In this document: positions 24,441-33,664 of the stretch, one piece after another
How the letters are laid out: the number at the start of each line of letters is the position of its first letter
Numbering within the stretch: position 1 is the first letter of the stretch
Source of the DNA: Spirochaetaceae bacterium
Lineage (GTDB): Bacteria > Spirochaetota > Spirochaetia > Treponematales > Treponemataceae
Reading direction: 5' to 3'
Length of the DNA: 64,000 nucleotides
NCBI GenBank assembly: GCA_017622135.1
Contig: JAGARR010000046.1
Location: 62,001 to 126,000 of the forward strand
Made by a program: the position numbers and the translations under genes
The notes under the pieces: generated by a model
Databases searched by the model: none
What the model was told of the DNA's origin: nothing
Seen by the model: the letters and a program-made list of their open reading frames with translations, nothing else

Positions 24441-25360
24441 TTTCTCCTTGCCTCAAAGATAGGCACCAATGACTCCTTCTTGAATAGCTTGGCGTAGGAC
24501 AGGGCAGACATTCCCATGGCATCACAGAGGAAGGGGTCGGCACCGTGCTCCGCCAAAATGCGGCACACCTTCTCGTTACCAGTACCAACTGCAAGCACCA
24601 ATACCGGCTGTCCGTCACGACTGATGTAGCCAAGGTTTGCACCCTTCTCCACCAAAAATTCCACAATCTCTGTATTGGACTTCCAGACAGCATCCATAAC
24701 GGCGGAATACCCCCGATCCTTGGAAACTGCATTGATGTCGGCACCAAGGACGAGCAACCGCTCAATCATTTCACGGCGATTGTGACGAGCGGCAATACAA
24801 ATCATTGGAGTACCTGCCGCATCACGACTATTCACATCTATGCCAGCATCAATGAACAGGTCACACTCCTTCTCATTATCGGAGGCAATGTGAAAGGCAA
24901 AGCTGTCGGGATTGAAGGGAATTCCTGCATCCAGCAGGGTATGCCGCGCACGCTTCTGCTTCTCCCGCACCAGGAAATCAGGGAAACGAGACTCAAGGAC
25001 AGACAATAAATCAGAACAAGAGGTGTATTCATGATATTCGTTGGTGGTCAGCGGGCTCTGATGCCAATGTCTCGCACCTTCCTTTCGAACACAAAACACT
25101 GGCATATCCTTTCCAAGAACATACCCAAAGGCAAAGGAAAGCTCTGCGGGACAGGCCTCCGCCCCACCCTCCTGACCTGCACCTTCAGTGTCTCCAAGCC
25201 AGATACAGTACTCGCATTCTGCCACAGCAGAAAGGAAATCTTTCTCCGGACAAGAACCTGCTCCAAACACAGTGATAGTAGTATCATAGTGCTCAAGAAA
25301 ATGCCTCATGTGTTCAACATCTTCCTTTCTTCCACCAAAAGCAACAATCAACCATTTCAT
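24437..25360 (-). CDS. Ankyrin-repeat protein with an N-terminal Rossmann-like domain
   Basis: 307 aa from ATG 25360 (MKWLIVAFGGRKED). A longer frame to 25522 runs through the tRNA-Phe gene and is not credible. Residues 1-110 resemble a small nucleoside/TIR-like alpha/beta domain (VFGAGSCPEKDFLSAVAECEYCIWLGD) that I cannot name. From about 150 there are four to five ankyrin repeats (INAVSKDRGYSAVMDAVWKSN, LGYISRDGQPVLVLAVGTGN and so on), implying protein-protein binding. A TATAAT lies 7 nt before the ATG, so the mRNA would be leaderless. It overlaps murG by 4 nt. Confidence 0.75.
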   Translation of the reverse strand: MKWLIVAFGGRKEDVEHMRHFLEHYDTTITVFGAGSCPEKDFLSAVAECEYCIWLGDTEGAGQEGGAEACPAELSFAFGYVLGKDMPVFCVRKEGARHWHQSPLTTNEYHEYTSCSDLLSVLESRFPDFLVREKQKRARHTLLDAGIPFNPDSFAFHIASDNEKECDLFIDAGIDVNSRDAAGTPMICIAARHNRREMIERLLVLGADINAVSKDRGYSAVMDAVWKSNTEIVEFLVEKGANLGYISRDGQPVLVLAVGTGNEKVCRILAEHGADPFLCDAMGMSALSYAKLFKKESLVPIFEARRK

Positions 25361-25367
25361 AGCTCCT

Positions 25368-25396
25368 ATTATAAGCCATGAAAAGATTCGGCACAA
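25368..25396 (-). promoter_or_regulatory. Promoter of ankyrin-murG operon (leaderless configuration)
   Basis: Minus strand TTGTGC (25396-25391), 17-nt spacer, TATAAT (25373-25368), then seven nt (AGGAGCT) and the ATG. The AGGAG is only 2 nt from the ATG, too close for normal SD use. Confidence 0.55.
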
Positions 25397-25458
25397 GGGC
25401 AAAAAAATATAATTTTTGCAGGATATGGAGAAAACAAGCAGCCAAAACAAGATTGCCG

Positions 25459-25490
25459 AAAAAAAAGCCCGAATCATTTTTGACTCGGGC
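25459..25490 (-). terminator. Terminator of tRNA-Phe
   Basis: Minus strand GCCCGA-g-TCA-AAAA-TGA-t-TCGGGC followed by eight Ts (25466-25459), starting 3 nt after the tRNA end. Confidence 0.9.
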
Positions 25491-25492
25491 TT

Positions 25493-25565
25493 TGCCGCCG
25501 GTAGGAATCGAACCAACGACACAAGGATTTTCAGTCCTTTGCTCTACCAACTGAGCTACAGCGGC
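25493..25565 (-). tRNA. tRNA-Phe (anticodon GAA)
   Basis: 73 nt, full cloverleaf on the minus strand: acceptor GCCGCTG/CGGCGGC (one T-G pair), D-arm GCTC-AGTTGGTAGA-GC, anticodon loop CTGAAAA with GAA, T-loop TTCGATT, discriminator A. CCA is not encoded. Confidence 0.97.
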
Positions 25566-25576
25566 AAGATGGGAAT

Positions 25577-25605
25577 ATATTATTCTGTTCTGCAAAAAAT
25601 GTCAA
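25577..25605 (-). promoter_or_regulatory. Promoter of tRNA-Phe
   Basis: Minus strand TTGACA (25605-25600), 17-nt spacer, TAATAT (25582-25577); start predicted about 5 nt before the mature tRNA. Confidence 0.8.
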
Positions 25606-25665
25606 CAGCATTCAACTAGTTTTTTCAAAAGAAATAAATTTTTTTTATTTTTAATGCCATTTTAG

Positions 25666-25693
25666 TTGATTTTCCACCACTCTATGGTATAGT
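25666..25693 (+). promoter_or_regulatory. Promoter of the outer-membrane-type protein gene
   Basis: TTGATT (25666-25671), 16-nt spacer, TATAGT (25688-25693). The word TAGTTGATTTTC occurs once across the -35 (from 25663) and again from 25698, a possible direct-repeat operator. Confidence 0.55.
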
Positions 25694-25745
25694 TGAGATA
25701 GTTGATTTTCAATAGTAAAAATCAAAGTGTTTTTATGGAGGTTAT

Positions 25746-26666
25746 ATGTCCAAGAAACGTATCGCAATAGGAACATCCTTGATACTCTCCATCTGTATTC
25801 TCAGTGCAGCCCCCAGTGTCACCAGTGTTTCAGATGGCATGAAAGATTTTTCCGTGCAGCTTTTCGATGTCATTCCCAATGTAGCCATGCAGCAGGGGGT
25901 CTGGCCCGATGCTTGGATTGGAAAGCTTGTCCCCAGTGTACCACCCCATTTTGGTGGAGGAATCACCCTCGGCATGGCAAGGCTCCCCATGGATGGAATC
26001 AACAGGGCCATCTCCGAGCTGAACAGCGTCTCAGATGGGGCACTGCCATCCATAAAAGACAGCCTGGTGTTTCCCACCCTCACCGCAGACCTCAGGATTG
26101 GAGGACTCTTCCTTCCATTTGATATGGGAATGAGCTTCATGCGAATTCCCAACCTGAATCTATCCAAGCTGGGTGCAGACATCACCGTTGACTTCTTTAC
26201 CATCGGCGGTTCATTGCGGGTACCCGTCCTTCAGGAAAAGCTCATCATTCCCGCAGTGTCAGTGGGTGCAGGCTTCATGTACAGCAAGGGATTCGTAGAA
26301 GTTCGGGAGGCAGACAACGTCTATCTACGCAGCAACTTCAACACCAAGACCATCTTCCTGGAGGCCCAAGTTTCAAAGAAGATTCTTTTCCTGGTTCCCT
26401 TTCTTGGATTCAGAGGTGTTGTATCAGATTCAACCAATAGCTGGAAATGGCAGTTCAATGCAAACTTTGACGGCTATACTGTCGGACAAACCCAGTCAGG
26501 AACAGAAACACGGTCATTACCCAGTGCATTCGGAGAAAGCTTCCAGCCCCAGGTATTCGGCGGAGTTGGATTCGATATTTTCTTGGTACAGACAACAATC
26601 AGTGCATCCTATGACTTTAGGAACAAGATTTGGGGCGCCAACTTGAGCCTCAGATTCAAGATGTAA
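25746..26666 (+). CDS. Exported protein, probable outer-membrane beta-barrel
   Basis: 306 aa with signal peptide (MSKKRIAIGTSLILSICILSAAPS, about 22 residues). The remainder alternates hydrophobic and polar residues with glycine-rich turns (FGGGITLGMARL, FGGVGFDIFLVQTTISASYDF) and ends in WGANLSLRFKM, resembling a terminal barrel strand with an aromatic near the C-terminus. I infer an outer-membrane protein; I do not recognise a family. Own promoter, SD TGGAGG, and terminator: a single-gene unit next to the flagellar block. Confidence 0.7.
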   Translation: MSKKRIAIGTSLILSICILSAAPSVTSVSDGMKDFSVQLFDVIPNVAMQQGVWPDAWIGKLVPSVPPHFGGGITLGMARLPMDGINRAISELNSVSDGALPSIKDSLVFPTLTADLRIGGLFLPFDMGMSFMRIPNLNLSKLGADITVDFFTIGGSLRVPVLQEKLIIPAVSVGAGFMYSKGFVEVREADNVYLRSNFNTKTIFLEAQVSKKILFLVPFLGFRGVVSDSTNSWKWQFNANFDGYTVGQTQSGTETRSLPSAFGESFQPQVFGGVGFDIFLVQTTISASYDFRNKIWGANLSLRFKM

Positions 26667-26687
26667 GATTACCTGCCAGCCTGATTT

Positions 26688-26720
26688 CAGATGATTCTCA
26701 CCTGGAATCAGGCTATTTTT
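26688..26720 (+). terminator. Terminator of the outer-membrane-type gene
   Basis: AGCCTGATT pairs with AATCAGGCT (26706-26714) over a 9-nt loop, followed by ATTTTT. Confidence 0.7.
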
Positions 26721-26732
26721 CACCCGCCGCAA

Positions 26733-27515
26733 TCACAGGCCATACAAGTTGACGATAACCTGCACTTCCGACAAGGTAATGTTCAGTCGTGATGCGATGG
26801 TGGACAAGTCAAATCCTTCAGCATGGAGTTCCAGCACCCTGGTTCTCAGACTCTTCTCCACCAGCACCTGCTTCTGGGCCTGAGTAATTTCCGGTAGCTT
26901 GATCTCAGAAATATTTATTTCAGGTACCTTAATCTCTGAAGTGAATGTCTCGGCAGGAGCCTTCTCCTCACTTTTTTGCTCAAGCTCATTTTGGGGCGAA
27001 CTCCGCATCAACTCCCTGATGGAATCCATGGATATTTCCATCTGATACCCCGTCTCTTCCGACTCCGCCATCTCATCTACCGGTGCCCTGTCAAACAAAT
27101 CCTGTTGAAGAGAAGCTGTCTTGTTGTAACCAAGGCCGGGAGCTAAATCTGAATAAGATGTTCTTCTCCGTCTTGTTGAAGACGGCTGTGCCTCCTGATT
27201 CAGGGTATTCATCACCAGAATACTCTGTGCCTTCCGTGAGAGGGTTTCATGCCCTAACTCAGTATATTTTTTTGACTCCTCAACATATTTTTCTGACTCC
27301 TCCACAAAATTCTGGATGTCCTTCTTGCAAGCCTCCACAATGGTAACACATCGATTGGTCTCGTTATTTATATCCCGAATCAGCTTGTTCAACTCGTCGG
27401 CGATATCCTCCAAAATCTTTTCTGAAGAGTACTTGCTTTTAAAATGAAGAAAAAGAACAGCCCAAAGTATTAAGTTAATAATACCAATTATGAGACAAAC
27501 GGCTACAGCTGTCAT
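26733..27515 (-). CDS. Membrane-anchored coiled-coil protein of flagellar operon (DUF6115-like)
   Basis: 260 aa. One N-terminal helix (residues 3-23), then an acidic coiled coil (about 30-95), a low-complexity linker, and a C-terminal helix-turn-helix-like ALE-type segment (RTRVLELHAEGFDLSTIASRLNITLSEVQVIVNL). Proteins of this architecture lie at the end of spirochaetal flagellar operons; function unknown. It follows the 110-aa gene by 3 nt and is the last gene of the fapA string. The DUF assignment is from memory of the C-terminal motif and is tentative. Confidence 0.6.
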   Translation of the reverse strand: MTAVAVCLIIGIINLILWAVLFLHFKSKYSSEKILEDIADELNKLIRDINNETNRCVTIVEACKKDIQNFVEESEKYVEESKKYTELGHETLSRKAQSILVMNTLNQEAQPSSTRRRRTSYSDLAPGLGYNKTASLQQDLFDRAPVDEMAESEETGYQMEISMDSIRELMRSSPQNELEQKSEEKAPAETFTSEIKVPEINISEIKLPEITQAQKQVLVEKSLRTRVLELHAEGFDLSTIASRLNITLSEVQVIVNLYGL

Positions 27516-27518
27516 AAT

Positions 27519-27851
27519 TTATCCTGAAATATCTATGAATTTTCCTAGATTTGGATCTTGAAATGCTACAGGTGTAGGAGTCTCTTCCTCCTCCACCTCT
27601 TCTTCCCGCTGCCTTCTTCCAGAATTGTTTTGTGGAGAACCACCTGCAGCGCGATCCTTTATCTTATGCACACTATCCTCTCCTGACTTCAACTGCTGAA
27701 CCGTAGAATTCTTTTCTGCCATCTGCTGGGCATGGGTTTCCCTCTGGATGGCATTGGCCAACTGCTGGCCTTGCTGCTGATGGGCCACAGTCTTTGAGAC
27801 AGTCTCAAGCTGAGAGTAGAGGACCTGCAAGTCCAGTGGAGCTAGTGCCAT
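27519..27851 (-). CDS. Small hypothetical protein of flagellar operon
   Basis: 110 aa, soluble, no signal. N-terminal helix MALAPLDLQVLYSQLETVSKTVA followed by glutamine/alanine-rich coiled coil and a very acidic stretch (EEEVEEEET), ending FQDPNLGKFIDISG. I recognise no domain; position between fapA and the DUF6115-like gene suggests a spirochaete-specific flagellar accessory protein. Confidence 0.6.
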   Translation of the reverse strand: MALAPLDLQVLYSQLETVSKTVAHQQQGQQLANAIQRETHAQQMAEKNSTVQQLKSGEDSVHKIKDRAAGGSPQNNSGRRQREEEVEEEETPTPVAFQDPNLGKFIDISG

Positions 27852-27886
27852 ACTACCACCTCATATTCATTCTAAAATGCAGTATT

Positions 27887-29863
27887 CTAGTTGGAGCTAT
27901 AGCCATCCAGAACCTGCTTGGTGATATTTGTATCGGGAGCCTCATATTTCCCACGACGGACAAATCCGTTCTCATAGAAGAAGGTGACGCTCTTGATGTC
28001 AGTGCGGATCTCGTCCTTTACATCACGGACAAAAATCTTGGCACCAGCATGTACCGTTCCAGAAATAGAAACCTTTCCGATAATCTTGAGCTCACGCAGT
28101 CTCCCCTGAATATCCACAAATTCCTCTTCCAGCTTCATCGTCTCCGCATCGATTTCCTGCCGACGGAGCTGGAGCATCTTCAATTGCTCCTCCTTTTCCG
28201 GCGGCAGGGCACGACGAACCTTCTTCATGTTCTCCAATGTCTGGATATTCAGACCGTTCTCCTCCAGTTCCTTGGCCAAGGCATTCTTGCTGTCTGTAAT
28301 GAAGGTCATGCGCTGCTTCAACTGCGGGTCAAGACCAACTTCTAGGATTGTCTCGCTACCACCACCGCTACTACCAACGGTTTTAGCGCTAATCTCTTCG
28401 GTGGCAAAGAGGTGTCCACCAATAATGGCGGCACGCTTCCCCTGCAGCAGGATTCGTTTTCGGGCTGTTACGTTGGAATTGATGATACCGTCAGCAACAA
28501 TGACAAATTCCTCCGCAGTAACCGTAGTATTCTGGATAAACTTTGCCCACAGAGACTTACCAGCCTGGATGACACCCTCGTCACGCCCCATGATACCCAG
28601 GGACACGATGATGTTTCCGTCTGCAATAAGGGTGGAACGACCAACTGTTCCATAGACCTCGATATTTCCAGAGGCCTTGATGTTGAATCCGTCGTCAACG
28701 TTACCCTTGACAATAACAGTACCCAAGAAGGTAATGTTACCCGTCTTGATGGATACATCGCCCTCGATCTCCATCACCGGCTCAACGTTAATTTTGTCAC
28801 CAATCAACAGCACCTGACCGTTTGTCTCTGCGAGAATGGTATGACCGTCCGTGTCCACCACCACATTCTTTCCCAAGGGTAGGTTGATATCCTTTCCGTT
28901 CTTCGCCTCAAGGTAGCGGCCAAAGATGGTCTTACCACCCTTACCACGCTCAGCAGGCATCTTTTGGGCCAAGGGCTGCCCCTTCACCACGTTCTGGATA
29001 AGGTTCAACTCCTTGAAGTTCACCTGACCAGTCTCAGACTCCTGCATCTTCAGCTTGGATCTATCGGTCTCAAAGTGATATTCAATGTATGCGTCACGAC
29101 CATCCACTGGCTTGATGGCCTCAGCCACCACGTAGGGCAGCCCATATACAGGATGATCAACGAACTCATCGATTTTGTTCAGGTCCACACCGGCAACAAT
29201 ACCCTGAGAGCTCAGGGCATTGGCAATGGTATCTGCCATAATCTCGGCTCCACCCACACCTGGCGCAGTGGCAGTGATAGTGGCCTGCATCTCGTCCATT
29301 GCAACATCAACAACAAAGCTGGCATCTGCCGCAGGCTCATGGCGAAAGAGCCCGACGGACTCATAAACACCACCAGTTCCATTCTTAACGTATCTTTTGA
29401 TGTCGTCATTCTCGAGGGAAATGGTATCGGAACGCTGGAGTCGGCCCATTACATCCTGGAAGGACACAGCCTTTCCATTTCCCACCGGCTCGCTGACCTT
29501 CAAGTAAATATCGGAACCAAAGTAGCGGACAAAGAACTCTCCATCGCGATTTGCACTCTCAACAGCCTCTTCTGTACCAGATTCTATAGCAGCTGCGTTA
29601 GCAACTTTCTTTGCCTTCTTTGAGATAGCAGCCTCATTCTCATAGACCCGGATAAACCATGGCTGACGGGCAACACCAGCAAAGCCAGTAAAGCCCTTTT
29701 CCAGCACCTCATACTCCAAGTGAGAAACCCTCGCCCCAAGCTGTACCGCTGCATCTGCCAGGGCCTCGTCCAGTGTATCGGCCCTCACCTCCACATACTG
29801 CAGGGACTGGTCCTTTTCTAGGAGTCGCTCCAAATCGCCACGAATTTTATCCAACCTAACCAC
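27887..29863 (-). CDS. fapA: FapA family (DUF342) flagellar assembly protein
   Basis: 658 aa. N-terminal region with a Jag-N-like segment (TLDEALADAAVQLGARVSHLEYEVLEKG, residues 28-60), then a long beta-helical DUF342 core with repeated GDV-type rungs (KGNVDDGFNIKASGNIEVYGTVGRSTLIADGNI...), and a coiled coil before the C-terminus. FapA-type proteins occur in flagellar operons and are implicated in localising flagellar assembly. Start is GTG 29863 with AGGAG upstream; whiG is 9 nt upstream. Confidence 0.85.
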   Translation of the reverse strand: MVRLDKIRGDLERLLEKDQSLQYVEVRADTLDEALADAAVQLGARVSHLEYEVLEKGFTGFAGVARQPWFIRVYENEAAISKKAKKVANAAAIESGTEEAVESANRDGEFFVRYFGSDIYLKVSEPVGNGKAVSFQDVMGRLQRSDTISLENDDIKRYVKNGTGGVYESVGLFRHEPAADASFVVDVAMDEMQATITATAPGVGGAEIMADTIANALSSQGIVAGVDLNKIDEFVDHPVYGLPYVVAEAIKPVDGRDAYIEYHFETDRSKLKMQESETGQVNFKELNLIQNVVKGQPLAQKMPAERGKGGKTIFGRYLEAKNGKDINLPLGKNVVVDTDGHTILAETNGQVLLIGDKINVEPVMEIEGDVSIKTGNITFLGTVIVKGNVDDGFNIKASGNIEVYGTVGRSTLIADGNIIVSLGIMGRDEGVIQAGKSLWAKFIQNTTVTAEEFVIVADGIINSNVTARKRILLQGKRAAIIGGHLFATEEISAKTVGSSGGGSETILEVGLDPQLKQRMTFITDSKNALAKELEENGLNIQTLENMKKVRRALPPEKEEQLKMLQLRRQEIDAETMKLEEEFVDIQGRLRELKIIGKVSISGTVHAGAKIFVRDVKDEIRTDIKSVTFFYENGFVRRGKYEAPDTNITKQVLDGYSSN

Positions 29864-29872
29864 AGAATGCTC

Positions 29873-30661
29873 CTACATAATACCTTTTCGTATATTGGTA
29901 AGTTTTGTCCTCAAACGGAGATTTGCCTTTGAATGCAACTGGGAAATACGAGACTCACTTACATTCAAAACCTGTCCAATCTCCTTGAATGTCAAATCCT
30001 CATGATAATACAGAACAAGAACCATCTTTTCTTTTTCCGGCAGTTCCTTTATGGACTCGCTGATGACCCGCCGAATCTCCTCCCGCTCCACAATCACATC
30101 AGGATTATAGCTGGAGGGAGACTCAATGCTGTCTCCAATAGGAATCCTGTCAGAATCATCTCCCGGATACCATACATCATCCAAAGACAACATGCTGATT
30201 CCGGAAACCCGCATCACAACCTGCTGGAACTCCTCCTCACTAATTCCCATGGAATCAGCAATTTCAGCATCAGTTGCTGGACGACCGAGACGTGACTCCA
30301 CCTCAACGATGGCATCCTCAATCTCCCGAGCCTTCTGACGTACAGAACGAGGCACCCAGTCCAATACACGCAGCTCATCTATCATTGAGCCACGGATACG
30401 TGTCACTGCGTATGTCTTGAACTTTACATTTTTTGATGGATCATATTTATTTATTGCATCAAGAAGACCAAATTGTCCAAATCCCACCAAGTCATCAAAT
30501 TCAACATTACCCGGCATGCCAGTAGCAACCTTGCCGGCAACATACTTAACGAGAGGCATATATTTTCGGATAAAAGCGTCCCGCAACTCTGGAGAGCGAG
30601 TTTTCTTGAACTCTATCCACAGTTCTTCTTCTGATTTTTCATCAATTATTGTAACAGCCAT
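29873..30661 (-). CDS. whiG: Flagellar RNA polymerase sigma factor (FliA/WhiG, sigma-28)
   Basis: 262 aa. Region 2: LVKYVAGKVATGMPGNVEFDDLVGFGQFGLLDAINKYDP and KFKTYAVTRIRGSMIDELR; region 3: SVRQKAREIEDAIVEVE; region 4: LPEKEKMVLVLYYHEDLTFKEIGQVLNVSESRISQLHSKA. It should direct transcription of late flagellar and chemotaxis genes. Co-transcribed with the preceding 239-aa membrane protein (17-nt gap) and fapA. Confidence 0.95.
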   Translation of the reverse strand: MAVTIIDEKSEEELWIEFKKTRSPELRDAFIRKYMPLVKYVAGKVATGMPGNVEFDDLVGFGQFGLLDAINKYDPSKNVKFKTYAVTRIRGSMIDELRVLDWVPRSVRQKAREIEDAIVEVESRLGRPATDAEIADSMGISEEEFQQVVMRVSGISMLSLDDVWYPGDDSDRIPIGDSIESPSSYNPDVIVEREEIRRVISESIKELPEKEKMVLVLYYHEDLTFKEIGQVLNVSESRISQLHSKANLRLRTKLTNIRKGIM

Positions 30662-30678
30662 TCCTCCACACCCTTATA

Positions 30679-31398
30679 TTAGCTGTCTCGTGCTAAAACC
30701 GTTCTTATGGCCTGTGCAATGGTACTGGAATCCTCAGAAACAGCTGAACTACCCCTGCCCTGACTTGTTTCCATACCATTTCCAATGGAAAGCTCCATTC
30801 CTCCAGAGGAAAGATCATCCCCTTCCGATGGGCTCATGGAAATATCACCTATCTCAGGCAAAACATCCTCGGAAGAACCTGCCGCACCCCTATCAAAACC
30901 AAGTGAGCCGTCCGCTCCACCGCCGCCAACTGCCGGTGTACCAAGAGAAATAGGCCTGAATTGCTCCTTGCCAGAATCTTGACCGGAAACAGAAGCATTT
31001 CCTTCCTTAACGTGCCCTACAGCTCCAGTTGAGGAATGGCTTTCTTCAAGACCATCCTCACGTACAGAAGCCGTGGGACTTGCAACTTCCTTTCTTACAT
31101 AAAAGTCAGGACCGTTTTCATCCTCAACCAAGGGCTCATCTCCCACAGAGAGATCAACAATTGACCCCTGTCGCGCACCACCGGAAGGAAGCTCCGAGCC
31201 TCCGTCCAAATCGGAGTTGTCAAGAAGAAATCGCTGGAATACGACTCCAATACCGAAACTCAAACCTCCGAACAAAATGGCGAAGATAAGTGCCCGCAGT
31301 AAAACAACACCAAAAGATACATCAGCAACAAGCCCTATAACGAAAGACAGAATAAACCCACTACAAACAGAAATAATTATAGTCCTAGGTTTAATCAT
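30679..31398 (-). CDS. Hypothetical membrane protein upstream of whiG
   Basis: 239 aa. Two N-terminal membrane helices (about 7-27 and 30-54), then a long Ser/Gly/Asp-rich disordered region, ending in a short helix TIAQAIRTVLARDS. No domain recognised. The gene sits between flhG and whiG, has its own promoter and a strong SD (GGAGGACTTCT), and is therefore probably a spirochaetal flagellar accessory or regulatory protein. Confidence 0.7.
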   Translation of the reverse strand: MIKPRTIIISVCSGFILSFVIGLVADVSFGVVLLRALIFAILFGGLSFGIGVVFQRFLLDNSDLDGGSELPSGGARQGSIVDLSVGDEPLVEDENGPDFYVRKEVASPTASVREDGLEESHSSTGAVGHVKEGNASVSGQDSGKEQFRPISLGTPAVGGGGADGSLGFDRGAAGSSEDVLPEIGDISMSPSEGDDLSSGGMELSIGNGMETSQGRGSSAVSEDSSTIAQAIRTVLARDS

Positions 31399-31416
31399 AG
31401 AAGTCCTCCAATAAAC

Positions 31417-31445
31417 ATTTTATGACAAAAAAACTATTAGGTCAA
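31417..31445 (-). promoter_or_regulatory. Internal flagellar promoter before the 239-aa gene
   Basis: Minus strand TTGACC (31445-31440), 17-nt spacer, TAAAAT (31422-31417). It would drive the 239-aa gene, whiG, fapA and the two small genes separately from the fliQ-flhG part. Confidence 0.65.
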
Positions 31446-31486
31446 GTTAAAAGAGAAGAGACGTATTATGGGGTGTACCAGTGAAA

Positions 31487-32356
31487 CTATTTCTTTGTGA
31501 GGAATTTCTTCAAAAAGCCTGCAACACCCTCAGAACCCACCAACTCCATTTTTTCAATCCGCCCAACAATATGCTTGATACAAACGGCAGGCCGAGAAGA
31601 AGGAAGGATCTCCATAAAAGGCTTCTGACGAATAACCGACATGGAAACAGCAGGGTCATCGTAGATGAATCCAAGGTATTCAATCTTATAGTTCAAGAAC
31701 TGCCCAGCAATGTTGATGATTCTGTCGGCAATACGCTTCCCCTCGTCACCAGAATTGACTCGATTCACCAAGAGCTGCAGCTTCATCTGACGGTCAAGGG
31801 TCAACTCTGTTGTGATTATCTTGATGATGCCATAAGCATCGGTGATAGCTGTAGGTTCTGGAGTAGTTACAATGAAAACCTCATCCGCAGCCACCACAAA
31901 TTGCAGAACATTGTTGGAGATACCCGCAGCCGTATCAATGATGATGATATCGAAGGAGTTCAAGGTATTGAATTCCGAGATAAAATAATCGAGCTCACTT
32001 TCTGAAAGGTTCGCAATTCGAGAAAAACCATTGGCACCAGCGATGAATTTAATGCCAAACTCCGTGTCCGTGATGATTTCTTCCATGCGCTTCTGCTGAT
32101 TGACCACATGGAGCAAATTGTATTGGGGAACGATATTCAACAGAACATTGACATTGGCCATACCAAGATCGCCGTCAATGAGCAGGACTTTCTTACCAGC
32201 CTGAGCATAGGCAATTGCCATGTTCACAGAAATATTTGTCTTTCCTACGCCACCCTTGCCACTGGTAATGGCAATAATCCGAGGTTTAAACTGGCCACCG
32301 CCCCTGCCACCGTATTCCTTCATGAGCATTTTTAATTCTGATGCCTGGTTTTCCAC
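31487..32356 (-). CDS. flhG: MinD/ParA-type ATPase FlhG
   Basis: 289 aa. N-terminal NQASELKMLM resembles the DQAxxLR motif that stimulates FlhF GTPase; then the deviant Walker A TSGKGGVGKTNIS, switch I/II VLLIDGDLGMANVNVLL and IIIIDTAAGIS, and a C-terminal amphipathic membrane-targeting segment. FlhG limits flagellar number/position together with FlhF. Start is GTG 32356 with GGAGGAA upstream; it begins at the base following the flhF stop. Confidence 0.93.
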   Translation of the reverse strand: MENQASELKMLMKEYGGRGGGQFKPRIIAITSGKGGVGKTNISVNMAIAYAQAGKKVLLIDGDLGMANVNVLLNIVPQYNLLHVVNQQKRMEEIITDTEFGIKFIAGANGFSRIANLSESELDYFISEFNTLNSFDIIIIDTAAGISNNVLQFVVAADEVFIVTTPEPTAITDAYGIIKIITTELTLDRQMKLQLLVNRVNSGDEGKRIADRIINIAGQFLNYKIEYLGFIYDDPAVSMSVIRQKPFMEILPSSRPAVCIKHIVGRIEKMELVGSEGVAGFLKKFLTKK

Positions 32357-33664
32357 TTACAGGGTTCCTCCATCTTTTGTTTCAGTTTCGAGACCATTCT
32401 TGGATGATGTAGAGGGAAATTTCTTTTCCAAAACTTCCATATCTAATTTAAAATCGGTGAGTTTTGCCAAAAACCTAAGGACACTTGCCTCCTCAAAGTC
32501 ACGGGGAACCACCTGACCGGATGAAATAAAGGCCACTGGCTTGCCCTTCTCCTGAAGAACGCTGAGAATATTACCAATATGGTTTGTCTCGTCAAACTTT
32601 GTCACGATGACGGCCTCATACTCAAATGGCTCGTAGTTACGGAAAATATCCTTCAAGTCGCTAGCCTTTGTAGAGGCTGCAATTGCCAAGAAAACGTTAG
32701 GCTTGTGCCCAGGAACATCCAAGGTAGCCCTCATCTTGCCGATGGCCTCGTAATCATGAGGGCTTAATCCAATGGTGTCCACCAGCATCATGTCCAGATG
32801 GTTGCCATCAAGCCGCAGCAAGTCTGCAATATCCTGGGCACGCTCGGCGGCAGTGGTTGGAATGTCCATATGCTCGCCATAAATCTTCAACTGCTCCTGG
32901 GCGGCAATACGAAAATGGTCAATGGAAACCATGCGAAGCTTCAGGTCGTCGCTTCCGAACCGATATTTTGCCGCCAACTTTGCTATGGTGGTGGTCTTTC
33001 CGACACCAGTAGGACCCACCAGCATGAGAATTGTGGGTTTTCGAGAAAATTTCTTGTCAGGATACAACTCGATGGCCTCACCAATCCACTCCACCACCTT
33101 TTTCTGCACTTTCTCCTCATCGTTCAGCTCGTCAAGGGAAAATTCAGAGCGGATACGATGGCTTATCTTCTTGATGTATGATGCAGTGAATTCATTCTCC
33201 TCCAGCAGTTCCTCCACCTTCTTGATGACAGGAATTGACTGCTGACTTGAGGGCAGGTTTGAGATGGCAGCACTCAACTCCTCCATCTTCTTTGTGAGTG
33301 CATTTATATCATTTTGAGGAAATATCGTTCCAGCGGTATTAGATAGGTTCTTTCCTATAGCAGAGACAATGATGTTCCTTAGCTGCTCCTCATCCTTCAT
33401 CCTTTTCTGGTCGCTTGCAGTTCCTGTGCGTTGAACTGGCCCATTAATCTCCTGCATCTTTTCCCGTACGGAGGAACTATCTGTAACCGTATACGTCACT
33501 TCCACAGCGGGGCGGGAACCCAATCCCCAGAACTTGGGCACAGTTGTCTGGCGTTTATCTATTATATTGTAATCATCCCCCCATTGATCCCGTATACGAG
33601 AAATGCACTCGTTATATGTTGGAGCAATCTCGGTACGAGGCCGCACCTTCGTAGTTTTACTCAA
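32357..33664 (-). CDS. flhF: SRP-family GTPase FlhF
   Basis: 435 aa. Basic N-terminal domain, then the NG GTPase: LMLVGPTGVGKTTTIAKLAA (P-loop, about residue 215), RMVSIDHFRIAAQEQL, MLVDTIGLSPHD, VTKFDET and a final GKPVAFISSGQVVPRD. FlhF marks the site of flagellar assembly at the pole. Start is TTG at 33664, supported by GGGAGGAA 7 nt upstream; it overlaps flhA by 8 nt. Confidence 0.94.
   Translation of the reverse strand: MSKTTKVRPRTEIAPTYNECISRIRDQWGDDYNIIDKRQTTVPKFWGLGSRPAVEVTYTVTDSSSVREKMQEINGPVQRTGTASDQKRMKDEEQLRNIIVSAIGKNLSNTAGTIFPQNDINALTKKMEELSAAISNLPSSQQSIPVIKKVEELLEENEFTASYIKKISHRIRSEFSLDELNDEEKVQKKVVEWIGEAIELYPDKKFSRKPTILMLVGPTGVGKTTTIAKLAAKYRFGSDDLKLRMVSIDHFRIAAQEQLKIYGEHMDIPTTAAERAQDIADLLRLDGNHLDMMLVDTIGLSPHDYEAIGKMRATLDVPGHKPNVFLAIAASTKASDLKDIFRNYEPFEYEAVIVTKFDETNHIGNILSVLQEKGKPVAFISSGQVVPRDFEEASVLRFLAKLTDFKLDMEVLEKKFPSTSSKNGLETETKDGGTL

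Noticed and set aside
25361-25522. N-terminal extension of the ankyrin protein
   Set aside because: It would translate through part of tRNA-Phe and its terminator.
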